From NCBI RefSeq assembly GCF_045689245.1, contig NZ_CP136865.1, positions 248,001-312,000 of the forward strand: 64,000 nt of DNA, in the 5' to 3' direction. The translations under genes were made by a program, and so were the position numbers. Origin of the DNA: Congregibacter brevis (GTDB lineage: Bacteria > Pseudomonadota > Gammaproteobacteria > Pseudomonadales > Halieaceae). The notes under the pieces were generated by a model. The model was not told where the DNA came from and made no database searches. It saw only the letters and a list, made by a program, of their open reading frames with translations. The first letter of the stretch is position 1. Each line of letters starts with the position of its first letter. Positions 36,012 to 44,555 of this stretch are shown in pieces.

Positions 36012-36030
36012 AATATCTTAATATTCGAAT
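36012..36030. promoter_or_regulatory. AT-rich palindromic element upstream of the FadL-like gene
   Basis: AATAT at 36012-36016 and ATATT at 36021-36025 form a dyad around CTTA, and ATTCGAAT at 36023-36030 is a perfect palindrome. The segment contains the CTTAATAT octamer that is also present upstream of yeeE and, with one base changed, upstream of soxR. It lies about 70-85 bases before the start codon. Proposed SoxR site; not demonstrated. Confidence 0.4.
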
Positions 36031-36097
36031 GTAGCGAGACACTCTCCATGTCTGCGCTGCGGGGGACAATAACGATAAAACGAAAAAGGAACGAACC

Positions 36098-37465
36098 ATG
36101 CGAGTAAATACGCTATTCGCGAGCGGCGCCATCGCAACCGCACTCTTCATTTCCGGCAACGCCGCAGCGACGAACGGGTACTTCACCCATGGCATTGGCA
36201 CACACAACAAAGCTCAGGCCGGCGCAGGAACGGCGTCACCGGAGCAGGCCATTGATGCCGCTAACAACATTGCCGCTGGGGTGTTAGTGGGCGATCGATT
36301 GGACTTGGGTATCGCTATATTCTCGCCTCGGCGGAGCTACAACACCTCCGATAGCCAGCTAAACGGTCAGTTCGGATCCTTCACAGTCAATGCAGATAAC
36401 GTCGAAAGTGGTAGCGAGTATTTTCCCATCCCCTACGCGGCAAAGAGCTGGGCACTGGAGAACGATCGAGCGATCAGCCTCCTGTTCTACGGCCGTGGCG
36501 GCATGAACACAGACTACAAGGACGGTAGCGCAACCTTCGACCCCGATGGTCCTGGGCCAGCTCCCGTGATGACCTTGCCCGGATCCTTTGGTACGGGCAA
36601 CACAGGCGTAAATCTTAACCAAGCCTTTCTCGAGCTGGGCTACAGCTTTAAGTCCGGCGACTTTGCCTTCGGTATCGGCCCGGTTATTGCGATGCAAGCC
36701 TTTGAAATCGAGGGTGTTTCCGCGTTTGGAGGCTTCACTAAAACTTTTGCGGCCAGTGGCGGAACACAGCCGCCCACAGGACTTAGCAATAACGGTACTG
36801 ACTACTCCCTCGGCTATGGCGTAAAGGCCGGGATCATTTGGGACGCCACGGAATCTCTGAATTTCGCGGTCTCTTATCAGTCGCGCATGGAAATGCAGGA
36901 GTTTGACGACTACTCGGACCTCTTTGCCAAAGGGGGATCTTTTGATATTCCTGCGGTTGGCAGAGTAGGTATGAGCTGGCAGGCAACAGAGCGGTTAAAG
37001 CTTCATCTGGATATCGAGCACGCGCAATACGGCGAAATCGAATCTATCGCTACACCGTTGCAGCGCATATTCGAATGTCCCACCGCGGGCCAAGGCGGCA
37101 CCAATGTCGAGGCGTGCTTTGGCGGTAATCAGGGCGCAGGCTTTGGCTGGAGTGATGTCACCACGTATAAGATCGGTGGCAGCTATGTCCGCGGCGACTC
37201 GCCCTTCACCTACCGCTTTGGCTACAACTACAGTGAACAACCTATCGATGAGTCAGCAGTAGTTTTGAACGTCCTCGCGCCAGCCACCGTTGAGCAGCAT
37301 TTCACTTTCGGCGTTTCCCGCAAGACCCAGGGCGGCAATGAGTTCAATGTCGCATTTATGTATGCACCGGAGAACACAGTTACCGGGACCAATGCCTTTG
37401 ATCCTACCCAGACCGTTGATTTGACGATGGATCAGTTTGAAATCGAGTTCTCTTGGAGTTGGTAA
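36098..37465 (+). CDS. OmpP1/FadL-family outer-membrane transporter
   Basis: A 455-residue outer-membrane barrel. A signal peptide ends near NAAATNG, followed by the FadL-type N-terminal hatch (YFTHGIGTHNKAQAGAGTASPEQA, compare the NPA-type motif of FadL/TodX). Alternating beta strands run to the end and the last residue is an aromatic tryptophan (FSWSW), which signals outer-membrane insertion. FadL proteins move hydrophobic compounds in by lateral diffusion. Placed between soxR and soxH/yeeE, it may import hydrophobic or polymeric sulfur rather than fatty acids; this is inference. An AAAGGAACGA ribosome site precedes the ATG. Confidence 0.85.
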   Translation: MRVNTLFASGAIATALFISGNAAATNGYFTHGIGTHNKAQAGAGTASPEQAIDAANNIAAGVLVGDRLDLGIAIFSPRRSYNTSDSQLNGQFGSFTVNADNVESGSEYFPIPYAAKSWALENDRAISLLFYGRGGMNTDYKDGSATFDPDGPGPAPVMTLPGSFGTGNTGVNLNQAFLELGYSFKSGDFAFGIGPVIAMQAFEIEGVSAFGGFTKTFAASGGTQPPTGLSNNGTDYSLGYGVKAGIIWDATESLNFAVSYQSRMEMQEFDDYSDLFAKGGSFDIPAVGRVGMSWQATERLKLHLDIEHAQYGEIESIATPLQRIFECPTAGQGGTNVEACFGGNQGAGFGWSDVTTYKIGGSYVRGDSPFTYRFGYNYSEQPIDESAVVLNVLAPATVEQHFTFGVSRKTQGGNEFNVAFMYAPENTVTGTNAFDPTQTVDLTMDQFEIEFSWSW

Positions 37466-37508
37466 GGTTTTAGACCGTGTCGTTTAGGCTGGGTCTTTTG
37501 GGACAGAC

Positions 37509-37690
37509 GGACAGCTAAGACTAGTTACTTCACTCGCTGAGTGGGGGGACGCTCGTTGCGTAAATAGTCTCAGCTGTCCTTCGTGTCAGGCAGCAGACGC
37601 CTCGCAAAGAGCAGGCAAGCTTGACCGATTTGCGAAGTAAGCGTCACCCCCTCTAGCGCACGCAGCGATTCGGGCCAGCTTGCCGTGCTC
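37509..37690. repeat. Inverted-repeat-rich, potentially structured intergenic region
   Basis: The 236-bp gap between convergent fadL and soxH-like genes has several nested complementary segments. A 15-bp arm at 37509-37523 pairs with 37565-37579 at 14 of 15 positions, with an inner CACTC-GCT-GAGTG hairpin. GACGC-CT-CGCAAA at 37596-37608 pairs with TTTGCG (37629-37634) and GCGTC (37641-37645). A third pair, 37609-37621 with 37677-37690, matches except for one extra base, and would compete with the second. No reading frame is credible here. It could be a small RNA, a bidirectional terminator or the relic of a small mobile repeat. Confidence 0.45.
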
Positions 37691-37701
37691 CATGCGTAGC
37701 G

Positions 37702-38670
37702 CTACCAAAGCTTCTCTTCCATCTGCCTAAACAACCGCCCTGCATTCTTCCGGGCAAGCTCATCAAAGGTATCCAGCTCGCTATAAGCTGACTGGTCGAT
37801 GTCGTAGGCATCACTCAGATCACCATCTTCGTCGAGGATGCGCTCTATCTCGTCCCGCAGGAACTCCAGGTACCCTTGGGTGAAGTAACGAATGGTGTCG
37901 ATGTCCGTAGGTCCGCCGTGCCCGGGTATGACAATCGCTGGCTTAAGGTCTGCCATAACATCAAAGGACTCTATCCAGGCGTCCACATCTGAGTCGGGGA
38001 AAATACCCAATAGGCGTTCATGAAACGCAATATCACCCGCTATCAGTATTCGCTGCTCGGGCAGCCACACCGATAAATCACCGGGCGAGTGAGCAGCGCC
38101 AAAGCGTATCAGTTCAACTCTCAGGCCGGGGAGTTCAAGTAGATAGCGGTCATCGACGGCGATACCGGGTACCACCACCCGTGCATCATCGACAAGTGGT
38201 CCCATACGCTCCCGCATCTGCGCGAGGGAGTTCTGCCCATGAGCCTGTATCTCCTCAATCGCTTCCCGTTGAGCAATGATCGGGACGCCCAGATCACTCC
38301 AATAGCTGTTTCCAAGAAATGCGTGGCCCTGGCCATTTTCATTGATGACGTAGCGCACAGGCTTGCTGGTTAGCTCGCGGATGGCGTCGTGTAATGCAGC
38401 GGCGAGGAGCGCATTGTCACCCCCATTAACCACCATGACACCGCCCTCAGCAATGATGAAAGAGAGGTTGTTATTGTGCCCAAAGTTTTCTCGCGACGGC
38501 GCAGCCGTGGCACCAATCGCTGAATAGACCGATTCACTCACCTGCGTAATCACAAGCTCCGGCTGTGAGACCCTATCGTCCGAGGCCCACAAAGTGCATC
38601 CCATCGCGGAAGTCACCGCGAAAAGACTAAAACGCCAAGTAGTTTTTACCGATTGTTTAGTCAATCTCAT
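37702..38670 (-). CDS. SoxH-like MBL-fold protein with altered metal motif
   Basis: A 322-residue exported protein (signal peptide about residues 10-30) of the metallo-beta-lactamase fold. The fold's later motifs are intact: AAHSPGD near 194 (His), LIAGDIAF near 212 (Asp) and VIPGHGG near 254 (His). The main zinc motif HxHxDH is replaced by NENGQGH at 110-116 (N110, N112, Q114), so the usual first metal site is missing. Position in a sox cluster and export suggest SoxH, a protein of unknown function. The altered motif could mean a single-metal or non-hydrolytic role. Confidence 0.75.
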   Translation of the reverse strand: MRLTKQSVKTTWRFSLFAVTSAMGCTLWASDDRVSQPELVITQVSESVYSAIGATAAPSRENFGHNNNLSFIIAEGGVMVVNGGDNALLAAALHDAIRELTSKPVRYVINENGQGHAFLGNSYWSDLGVPIIAQREAIEEIQAHGQNSLAQMRERMGPLVDDARVVVPGIAVDDRYLLELPGLRVELIRFGAAHSPGDLSVWLPEQRILIAGDIAFHERLLGIFPDSDVDAWIESFDVMADLKPAIVIPGHGGPTDIDTIRYFTQGYLEFLRDEIERILDEDGDLSDAYDIDQSAYSELDTFDELARKNAGRLFRQMEEKLW

Positions 38671-38685
38671 AAATAGTCGATTTAC

Positions 38686-38709
38686 TTAATATAATAATTT
38701 GCTAATATT
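38686..38709. promoter_or_regulatory. AT-rich element between soxH-like and yeeE genes
   Basis: The CTTAATAT octamer at 38685-38692 and AATATT at 38704-38709 place AATAT and ATATT arms in inverted order about 12 bases apart, in the 84-bp divergent promoter between the soxH-like gene and the first yeeE gene. The same octamer stands upstream of the FadL-like gene, and a near match upstream of soxR. Proposed SoxR binding site. Confidence 0.4.
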
Positions 38710-38754
38710 CTACCGCGCTACATCGACAACGATAAAATAATCAGGGAGAGCGTT

Positions 38755-39288
38755 GTGAACAAAGACTTCATTATTTCGTGGAAAGCCGCCGGGATTTCTC
38801 TGGGGTTACTCCTGGTTATCGCAACGGCTTTAGTCAAGCCTCTGGGTGTGTCTACGCAGTTCGTGGTCACTGATGGCATGGTTGCCCATCAGGTCGCACC
38901 AGCGTTTGCTGAGTCAAACACCTATCTTTCCAAATATGGAGAGCAGGATAACTGGGGCGTTGGCTACGGCTGGATGCTTGTCTTTGGCATGGTTGTGGGC
39001 GGAGGCGTCACCGCTGCATTACTGCGACGACGTCAACCAGACGCAGATAAGGGCTCAATGCCAGAACTTTGGACAGCGGCTTTTGGTCCCTCTCAGGCGA
39101 AACGCTATGTCGCCTCATTTGTCGGAGGCGTCTTGTTATTGTTTGGAGCAAGGCTCGCAGGGGGCTGCACCAGTGGCCATATGATTAGTGGCATATCCCA
39201 GCTCGCACTCAGCTCCTTCATCTTCGGTGTCATCACCTTTGTTTCCGCCATTCTCATGGCCAAATTCCTTTACCGCGGGAGAGCGTGA
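38755..39288 (+). CDS. YeeE/YedE-family sulfur transport protein (half 1)
   Basis: A 177-residue inner-membrane protein with about four hydrophobic segments, half the size of a classic YeeE/TsuA transporter. The family cysteine motif is ARLAGGCTSGHMISG with C138. In TsuA such cysteines carry thiosulfate through the channel by transient hydrogen bonds or persulfide contact. The start is GTG, preceded by CAGGGAGAG. The stop codon overlaps the next gene (TGATG), so the two halves are made together and presumably form one transporter. Paired half-size genes of this kind (PmpA/PmpB) are typical near Sox and sulfide-oxidation genes. Confidence 0.85.
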   Translation: MNKDFIISWKAAGISLGLLLVIATALVKPLGVSTQFVVTDGMVAHQVAPAFAESNTYLSKYGEQDNWGVGYGWMLVFGMVVGGGVTAALLRRRQPDADKGSMPELWTAAFGPSQAKRYVASFVGGVLLLFGARLAGGCTSGHMISGISQLALSSFIFGVITFVSAILMAKFLYRGRA

Positions 39289-39818
39289 TGAGTACTTTGA
39301 TCATTGGCTTTCTGATTGGCTGCGCCTTCGGAACCATTTTGTATCTGGGCGGGGCGACGAGCTACCGCCGTATCTTGGGGACGCTGTTGCTAAAAGACAT
39401 GTGGATCATCAAGCTCATGATGACCGCCATCGGTGTTGGCTCACTGGGAATTTATCTTCTTGATATGGGCGGCCTTGCCAACATGTCGATTAAACCTGCT
39501 TACCTGTGGGGTATAGCCGCAGGAGGCGCTATCTTCGGGATTGGTTGGGCCGTCGCAGGATACTGTCCCGGTACCTGCGTGGTGGGCAGTGCAGAGGGCA
39601 AAAAAGACGCTATCTTCACGTTGCTGGGCGCGCTCGCTGGCGCTTTCCTATTTTCGCTGGCTTTCCCCTATCTGGAATCAACGCTCATTCAACCTGCAAA
39701 CTTTGGCGCCGTCACGCTGGAATCGCTGCTGGGAATCAACGGTATCTATATTGCCGTGCCCTTTAGTATCGCCCTGCTGTTTCTGGCATTTTTCGTCCTG
39801 AAAGACCGCTACGACTGA
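39288..39818 (+). CDS. YeeE/YedE-family sulfur transport protein (half 2)
   Basis: A 176-residue inner-membrane protein with about five hydrophobic segments and the second-half motif AGYCPGTCVVG (C93, C97). It complements the first half, whose motif is GGCTSGH; the two together rebuild the pseudosymmetric channel of YeeE/TsuA. The ATG at 39288 shares its first base with the previous stop codon (TGATG); a GTG at 39285 is the alternative. The likely substrate is thiosulfate or another sulfane compound, delivered to or removed from the cytoplasm. Confidence 0.85.
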   Translation: MSTLIIGFLIGCAFGTILYLGGATSYRRILGTLLLKDMWIIKLMMTAIGVGSLGIYLLDMGGLANMSIKPAYLWGIAAGGAIFGIGWAVAGYCPGTCVVGSAEGKKDAIFTLLGALAGAFLFSLAFPYLESTLIQPANFGAVTLESLLGINGIYIAVPFSIALLFLAFFVLKDRYD

Positions 39819-39924
39819 AACACCAATAGCGCTGGATTGTCTCTTCAATCTGGCGCTTTGCTTTCCATCGCATGGTGATCACAGTAGGCTGATGCGCTGT
39901 TGCAACAGCGAGCTTTAGTCTCTT

Positions 39925-41739
39925 ATGGATCAATCTGTTCTCTACACCATGGCTGCCGTGCTGGTTCTCGGCGTAGGCGCTCAATGGTTAGCTTGGCGGC
40001 TAAAACTGCCGTCGATTCTGCCGCTGCTTGCACTAGGCATTCTCGCAGGCCCCGCCACAGGCATTCTTGATCCCGACGAAATGTTCGGGCCTATCCTGTT
40101 TCCCATGGTTTCTCTGGGTGTCGCGCTGGTTCTCTTTGAAGGCGGCATGACACTGCGCTTTAGAGATATCCGAGGGCACGGCGCGGTGGTCACGAATCTC
40201 GTGAGCTGGGGCGCGGTCCTCAACTGGTTGTTAATTGCTGCGGGAGCACACTATCTGGCGGGACTCTCGGGTGACATCGCCATGTTGTTTGCGGCGCTCA
40301 TGATTGTCACGGGACCCACGGTCATTAATCCGCTACTGCGCACGATGCGCGCAGAAAATAGTGTCAGCCAGGTGTTGCGCTGGGAAGGCATCATGATTGA
40401 TCCCGTGGGTGCTCTCATCGCGGTACTTGTGTTTCAGTATCTGCTCACGGGTCAAAACTCGCTCTTGCTCTTTGCAGAAAGTGTCGCCACGGGCACCATA
40501 TTGGGATTGGCCGGCGCGGCGACTCTGGGCGTAGTGCTTAAGCGCCACTGGGTGCCGGAATACCTTCTCAATGTGTTGACGCTTGCCTGGGTCGTAATGA
40601 TTTTTGCGGTCAGCGATGCCTTTGTCCACGAATCAGGTCTCCTCGCCGTCACTATTATGGGTGTCTGGTTGGGCAATATGCGCAACGTGTCAGTGAATGA
40701 GATTCTCAGTTTCAAGGAGAGTCTCTCAGTACTGATCATCTCTATGCTCTTTGTCGTCCTGGGTGCGCGCGTAGACCCTGCAGAGATCTTCGCCACGGGA
40801 TGGCAAGGCGTTATCATTTTGTTGGTAATTCTGGCTGCACGACCCTTGGTCGTTTGGTTATCGACCATACGCAGCGGTTATCGCTGGCAACAGAAGGCTT
40901 TGATTGCATGGGTCGCTCCCCGTGGCATCGTCGCAGCAGCGGTGTCGTCACTCTTTGCAATTCGTCTAGAAGACTCCGGACATGAGGGCGCCTCCACATT
41001 GGTTGCCCTTACATTCCTGGTGATTCTCGCGACCGTAATTCTGCAGAGCTTTACCGCGCGACGAATCACCGCTGCTCTAGGACTCGCTGAAGCCGAACCC
41101 CACGGAATGCTCTTTGTCGGCGCGAACAGTGTTGCCCGAGCTCTGGCAAAGGCACTTCAAGAACAGGGTTACCGGGTGAAACTTGCCGACACGTCCTATG
41201 AGGAAATTCGCGCCGCGCGTATGGCGGGGCTAGAGGTCTACTACGGGGATCCTGTTTCGTCTCATGCCGACCAATATCTGGAACTCTCGGGCATTGGCCG
41301 TCTGTTCGCCGTCAGTCGCCGCTCCCGGTGGAATACCCTCGCCTGTATGAAGTTTCGCAGCGAGTTTGGCCCCCAACGTGTTTTCAGTCTTCGAAACAGC
41401 GAAGATCGCAAAGACACAGAGCGCTCGCGTATTGCGGATGAATACGCCCCTCCCCGGCTTTTCTCTGCTGATGTGACCTTCGAGAAACTCGCGAGCCTTC
41501 TAGCAGGCGGTGCAGAGATGAAGACCATTCGCCTGGGAGAGGATTTCAGCCTGGAAGACTACAAGCGCGAGAGCGGCGCAAAGTTGATACCGTTATTCAC
41601 CCTCGGCGAAAAACAAAAGCTCCGAGTTATTGATGATCCTGAGTCCCTTGCTGAGCAATCCGGTACCCAGCGGCTTATCGCATTGGTTTGGAAAAACCCC
41701 GAGAAATCCGCGCCAGAAGATACTGTTGAAAGTGCGTAG
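39925..41739 (+). CDS. CPA1-family Na+/H+ antiporter with C-terminal RCK-like domain
   Basis: A 604-residue protein. The first 390 residues hold about 12 membrane helices of the NhaP/CPA1 type (PLLALGILAGPATGI, VLFEGGMTL, MIVTGPTVINPLLR, the WEGIMIDPVGA motif with the ion-binding acidic residues, and APRGIVAAAV). Residues 395-480 form a TrkA-N-like Rossmann domain (MLFVGANSVARALAKALQEQGYRVKLADTS), and the tail resembles TrkA-C. It should exchange Na+ or K+ for protons, gated by nucleotide. Isolated gene; the upstream 106-bp gap gives no clear operator. Confidence 0.86.
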   Translation: MDQSVLYTMAAVLVLGVGAQWLAWRLKLPSILPLLALGILAGPATGILDPDEMFGPILFPMVSLGVALVLFEGGMTLRFRDIRGHGAVVTNLVSWGAVLNWLLIAAGAHYLAGLSGDIAMLFAALMIVTGPTVINPLLRTMRAENSVSQVLRWEGIMIDPVGALIAVLVFQYLLTGQNSLLLFAESVATGTILGLAGAATLGVVLKRHWVPEYLLNVLTLAWVVMIFAVSDAFVHESGLLAVTIMGVWLGNMRNVSVNEILSFKESLSVLIISMLFVVLGARVDPAEIFATGWQGVIILLVILAARPLVVWLSTIRSGYRWQQKALIAWVAPRGIVAAAVSSLFAIRLEDSGHEGASTLVALTFLVILATVILQSFTARRITAALGLAEAEPHGMLFVGANSVARALAKALQEQGYRVKLADTSYEEIRAARMAGLEVYYGDPVSSHADQYLELSGIGRLFAVSRRSRWNTLACMKFRSEFGPQRVFSLRNSEDRKDTERSRIADEYAPPRLFSADVTFEKLASLLAGGAEMKTIRLGEDFSLEDYKRESGAKLIPLFTLGEKQKLRVIDDPESLAEQSGTQRLIALVWKNPEKSAPEDTVESA

Positions 41740-41829
41740 CCAAATTAGTCCTTGAGGCAATTTCACTCGGGGATTGTTTGCGCCTTCCGATTGCAGTAGC
41801 TTAGGGGAGACCCCTACGAGTAGGAGCGC

Positions 41830-42381
41830 ATGCAAGCGATCCTCAAGCTGGACCTAGCAGGACAACCCCGCGGTTGGCTGTCACTGCATGAAGCAATATC
41901 AGCCTATGCCCGAGGCGACGTTGTCTACGGCATTGGGGACGTACTACCTCCGGTGTTTGGGGGCGTTCAACGACTCTCCGGCCAGCGCTCCCGTATCGAC
42001 CTCCAGCCCATCATTGCCCTGCAAGGGCGCATCGTTCAGGGCTTTACCCCACCGCTATGCAATCGCACGCTGTTTCGAAGGGATGATCATCGCTGTTTAT
42101 ATTGCGGAACCCAGTACAGCCGATCCGAGCTAACCAGAGATCACGTTCTACCCGTATCTCGCGGCGGGAAAGATCGTTGGGAAAATGTTGTTGCGGCCTG
42201 CAAACGCTGCAACTGGCAAAAAGACAATCACACCCCGGAAGAAGCGAGCATGCCGCTACTGGCTATTCCCTTTCGACCGAACACTTACGAGTGGCATTAC
42301 CTGGCCAAAGATCGAATTCTGGCAGACCAGATGCAGTACCTGTCTCAGCAGTTCAAGGCACCCCGCGACTGGGCGCACTGA
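41830..42381 (+). CDS. HNH endonuclease
   Basis: A 183-residue protein with a compact HNH zinc-finger nuclease domain at about residues 90-140: CLYCGTQYSRSELTRDHVLPVSRGG, then WENVVAACKRCNWQKDNHTP. The paired CxxC motifs bind structural zinc and DHVLP carries the catalytic histidine. Conserved single-copy HNH proteins of this form are common in gammaproteobacteria outside mobile elements; the target is unknown. It ends 10 bases before the convergent gcvT stop. Confidence 0.85.
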   Translation: MQAILKLDLAGQPRGWLSLHEAISAYARGDVVYGIGDVLPPVFGGVQRLSGQRSRIDLQPIIALQGRIVQGFTPPLCNRTLFRRDDHRCLYCGTQYSRSELTRDHVLPVSRGGKDRWENVVAACKRCNWQKDNHTPEEASMPLLAIPFRPNTYEWHYLAKDRILADQMQYLSQQFKAPRDWAH

Positions 42382-42391
42382 TCAGCCGGGC

Positions 42392-43504
42392 TTAGCCTCG
42401 GTAGTAACGCTGAGGCACCACCGGTAACTTGCACACCACCACCGGTAAGGCTTTACCACGCACATCAACACTGAGTTCTGTATCGAGGGCTGTGTAAGCA
42501 CTGTCCACAAACGCCATGGCAATCGGCGCATCTACCGTCGCAGCGTAGGCGCCGGAAGTTACGACACCCACCACATCTCCAGACGCATTCAGCACGTCCT
42601 GACCTTCGCGAACCGGCCGTTTTCCAAGCACGCGCATGCCGACTCGGGCGCGCGACGTCCCCTCGCTCAATTCCAGAGCTATGCGTTCAGATCCGGGATA
42701 ACCCCCTGCGCGCGCACCACCGGGGCGACGAGATTTACTAATAGACCAATTCAACTTAGCTTCGATAGGCGAAATCGACGGAGAAAGTTCATGACCATAA
42801 AGGCACAAGCCAGACTCAAGACGCAGAGAGTCACGGGCCCCCAAGCCAATAGCCGCGACATCACTATGATCTAAAAGTCTGCGCGCAATAGCCTCGGCGT
42901 GCTCCCCAGCAACGGATAACTCATAGCCGTCCTCCCCTGTGTATCCCGAGCAGGTTACATATAGGGGTATCCCGTCCAACTCACAATGAAGCCCCTGCAG
43001 GAACACAAGATCTGCAACTTCGGGTATCAAGCTCCCTAACACCGCTCTGGCCTTAGGCCCCTGTAAAGCGAGCAATCCTTGCCCATCGAACTCTCGCAGA
43101 GACTGTCCCGGGAGCAGCTGAGACTCAATCCACGCACGATCCTCGGTCTTACAGGACGCATTGACCACTAAGAAAAACTGTTCAGGTCCCCAGCGGGTAA
43201 TAATCAAATCGTCACGCACACCGCCCTCATCATTTGTGAGTAGCGCATAGCTCTGACGGTGTTCCCCCAGTGCTTCAAGGTCCACCGGCACCAGCGACTC
43301 GAGAGTCGCAGTGATTTCCGGCCCCTCCAGAATGAACTGTCCCATGTGTGACACATCAAACAAACCTGCGAGCTCTCGCGTATGCCTATGTTCAGCAATA
43401 ATCCCATCGCTGTACTGCACGGGCATGTCGTAGCCGGCAAAAGGCACCATTCGCGCACCCAGTTCGCGGTGTAGTGCATCCAAAGGAGTGTGATTCAGGC
43501 TCAT
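42392..43504 (-). CDS. gcvT: Glycine cleavage system aminomethyltransferase (T protein)
   Basis: A 370-residue cytoplasmic enzyme: NHTPLDALHRELGARMVPFAGYDMPVQY at the start, FDVSHMGQ, the folate-binding GYTGEDGYELSV near 200 and LGARDSLRLESGLCLYGHEL near 225. It transfers the methylene group from aminomethyl-lipoyl GcvH to tetrahydrofolate. Start at 43504 has AAGGAA; a start at 43636 adds 44 non-family residues. gcvH and gcvP are not next to it in this window, which is unusual compared with common gcvTHP clusters. Confidence 0.92.
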   Translation of the reverse strand: MSLNHTPLDALHRELGARMVPFAGYDMPVQYSDGIIAEHRHTRELAGLFDVSHMGQFILEGPEITATLESLVPVDLEALGEHRQSYALLTNDEGGVRDDLIITRWGPEQFFLVVNASCKTEDRAWIESQLLPGQSLREFDGQGLLALQGPKARAVLGSLIPEVADLVFLQGLHCELDGIPLYVTCSGYTGEDGYELSVAGEHAEAIARRLLDHSDVAAIGLGARDSLRLESGLCLYGHELSPSISPIEAKLNWSISKSRRPGGARAGGYPGSERIALELSEGTSRARVGMRVLGKRPVREGQDVLNASGDVVGVVTSGAYAATVDAPIAMAFVDSAYTALDTELSVDVRGKALPVVVCKLPVVPQRYYRG

Positions 43505-43609
43505 TCCAGTTTCCTTAGTCAGACAGGGGCCGAACTTTAGCATGCAGGCAAAGAGCATTGAGCCTTTGCCAGAAGTCAGGATAATGCAGGTCGGCAAAAA
43601 GGAAAGATC

Positions 43610-44128
43610 ATGAGTAATATCCGCACACAGTTCCAAACCATCAGTTTGATTGGCATGCCGGGCGTCGGAAAAAGTACCGTAGGTGTGATTCTGGCAAAGC
43701 TTATCGGATTGGAATTTACTGACACCGACTTGTCTATTCAGGCACGCGAGGGTCGGACCCTACAGCAAATCATCGACACTGACGGACACCTGCGGCTCCG
43801 AGACATCGAGGAGCAGGTGCTGGTGAGCGAGCCCGTCGAAGGGCGAGTCCTGGCGACGGGCGGCAGTGTGATTTACAGTGAAGCGATCATGGAGCGACTG
43901 CGCGCTGCGGGTCCCGTGGTGTATCTGCGTGCTGATGTCGCCACGCTGGTTCAGCGTGTATCGGCTAACCCTGATCGTGGGATTGCCAGCGGTGCAGATC
44001 AAACCTTCGAAGACATTTACAACGAGCGCACCCCCCTCTATGAGCGATTCGCGACACACAGTGTGGATGCCGTTGGTGGCAGTGCTGACGCTGTGGCTTC
44101 GCTGATTGTGCAGGAACTCTATTCCTAA
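43610..44128 (+). CDS. Shikimate-kinase-like P-loop kinase
   Basis: A 172-residue small kinase. The Walker A motif GMPGVGKST is at residues 15-23, followed by FTDTDLSIQAREGRTLQQII (the DTD shikimate/metal motif), ATGGSVIY near 83 and the lid/adenine motif ERTPLYE near 140. This is the AroK/AroL fold that phosphorylates shikimate. The canonical FR-E segment reads LRLRDIE, so the substrate may be shikimate or a similar polyol. No aroB neighbour is present, so this may be a second copy. An AAAGGAAAGATC site precedes the ATG. Confidence 0.75.
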   Translation: MSNIRTQFQTISLIGMPGVGKSTVGVILAKLIGLEFTDTDLSIQAREGRTLQQIIDTDGHLRLRDIEEQVLVSEPVEGRVLATGGSVIYSEAIMERLRAAGPVVYLRADVATLVQRVSANPDRGIASGADQTFEDIYNERTPLYERFATHSVDAVGGSADAVASLIVQELYS

Positions 44129-44129
44129 G

Positions 44130-44278
44130 AGCCCGCTATACGCTGGGCTGTGCGCGAACACGTTCGCGATACGCGGGCTGTCGCGTCCGAAATTCTGGTA
44201 AAACCGTCCCACGCTCAATACAAGCATCCAAACCCGCAGTTTTTGGCGCGAATCGGCAAGATTCGCGCGAATAACTGC
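44130..44278. repeat. Two compound hairpins downstream of the shikimate-kinase-like gene
   Basis: CGCGAAC-AC-GTTCGCG (44153-44168) is a perfect 7-bp stem, enclosed by AGCCCGC (44130-44136) pairing with GCGGGCT (44173-44179). A second hairpin has a perfect 9-bp stem, GCGCGAATC (44246-44254) with GATTCGCGC (44260-44268), enclosed by GCAGT (44236-44240) and ACTGC (44274-44278). No T-run follows either, so classic rho-independent termination is unlikely. The rest of the 44129-44555 gap holds no convincing gene, apart from an AGGAGGTG ribosome site before 44556. Confidence 0.45.
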
Positions 44279-44555
44279 TGGCATAAGCTTTGCAATAAGC
44301 TTTCTGCGCCTCTACGGGGACGCAAGACGAGGCTCCCGGACACGCGGCCTGCGGGCTAAGCACAGGGATGTGCAGCGTGATTTCATGAATGAAAACCGGG
44401 ATCGCCCGTCAACTTTTACGCCAATTTTTCCGTCAAAACAGTGCTTATTGATCGTAATTTTTCATGTAAATCAGGCATCTAAACTGATTGACTCGCCTCG
44501 GTAGCTGCCGGATATTGGGAAACGTTGATGGCCCGTAATCATCAGGAGGTGGTTT

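Noticed and set aside
44136..44363. A 75-codon minus-strand frame with five cysteines in the 44.1-44.6 kb gap.
   Set aside because: It starts only with GTG, has no ribosome site or signal peptide, and its sequence is mostly made of the two hairpins. It could still be a small gene, but the support is weak.
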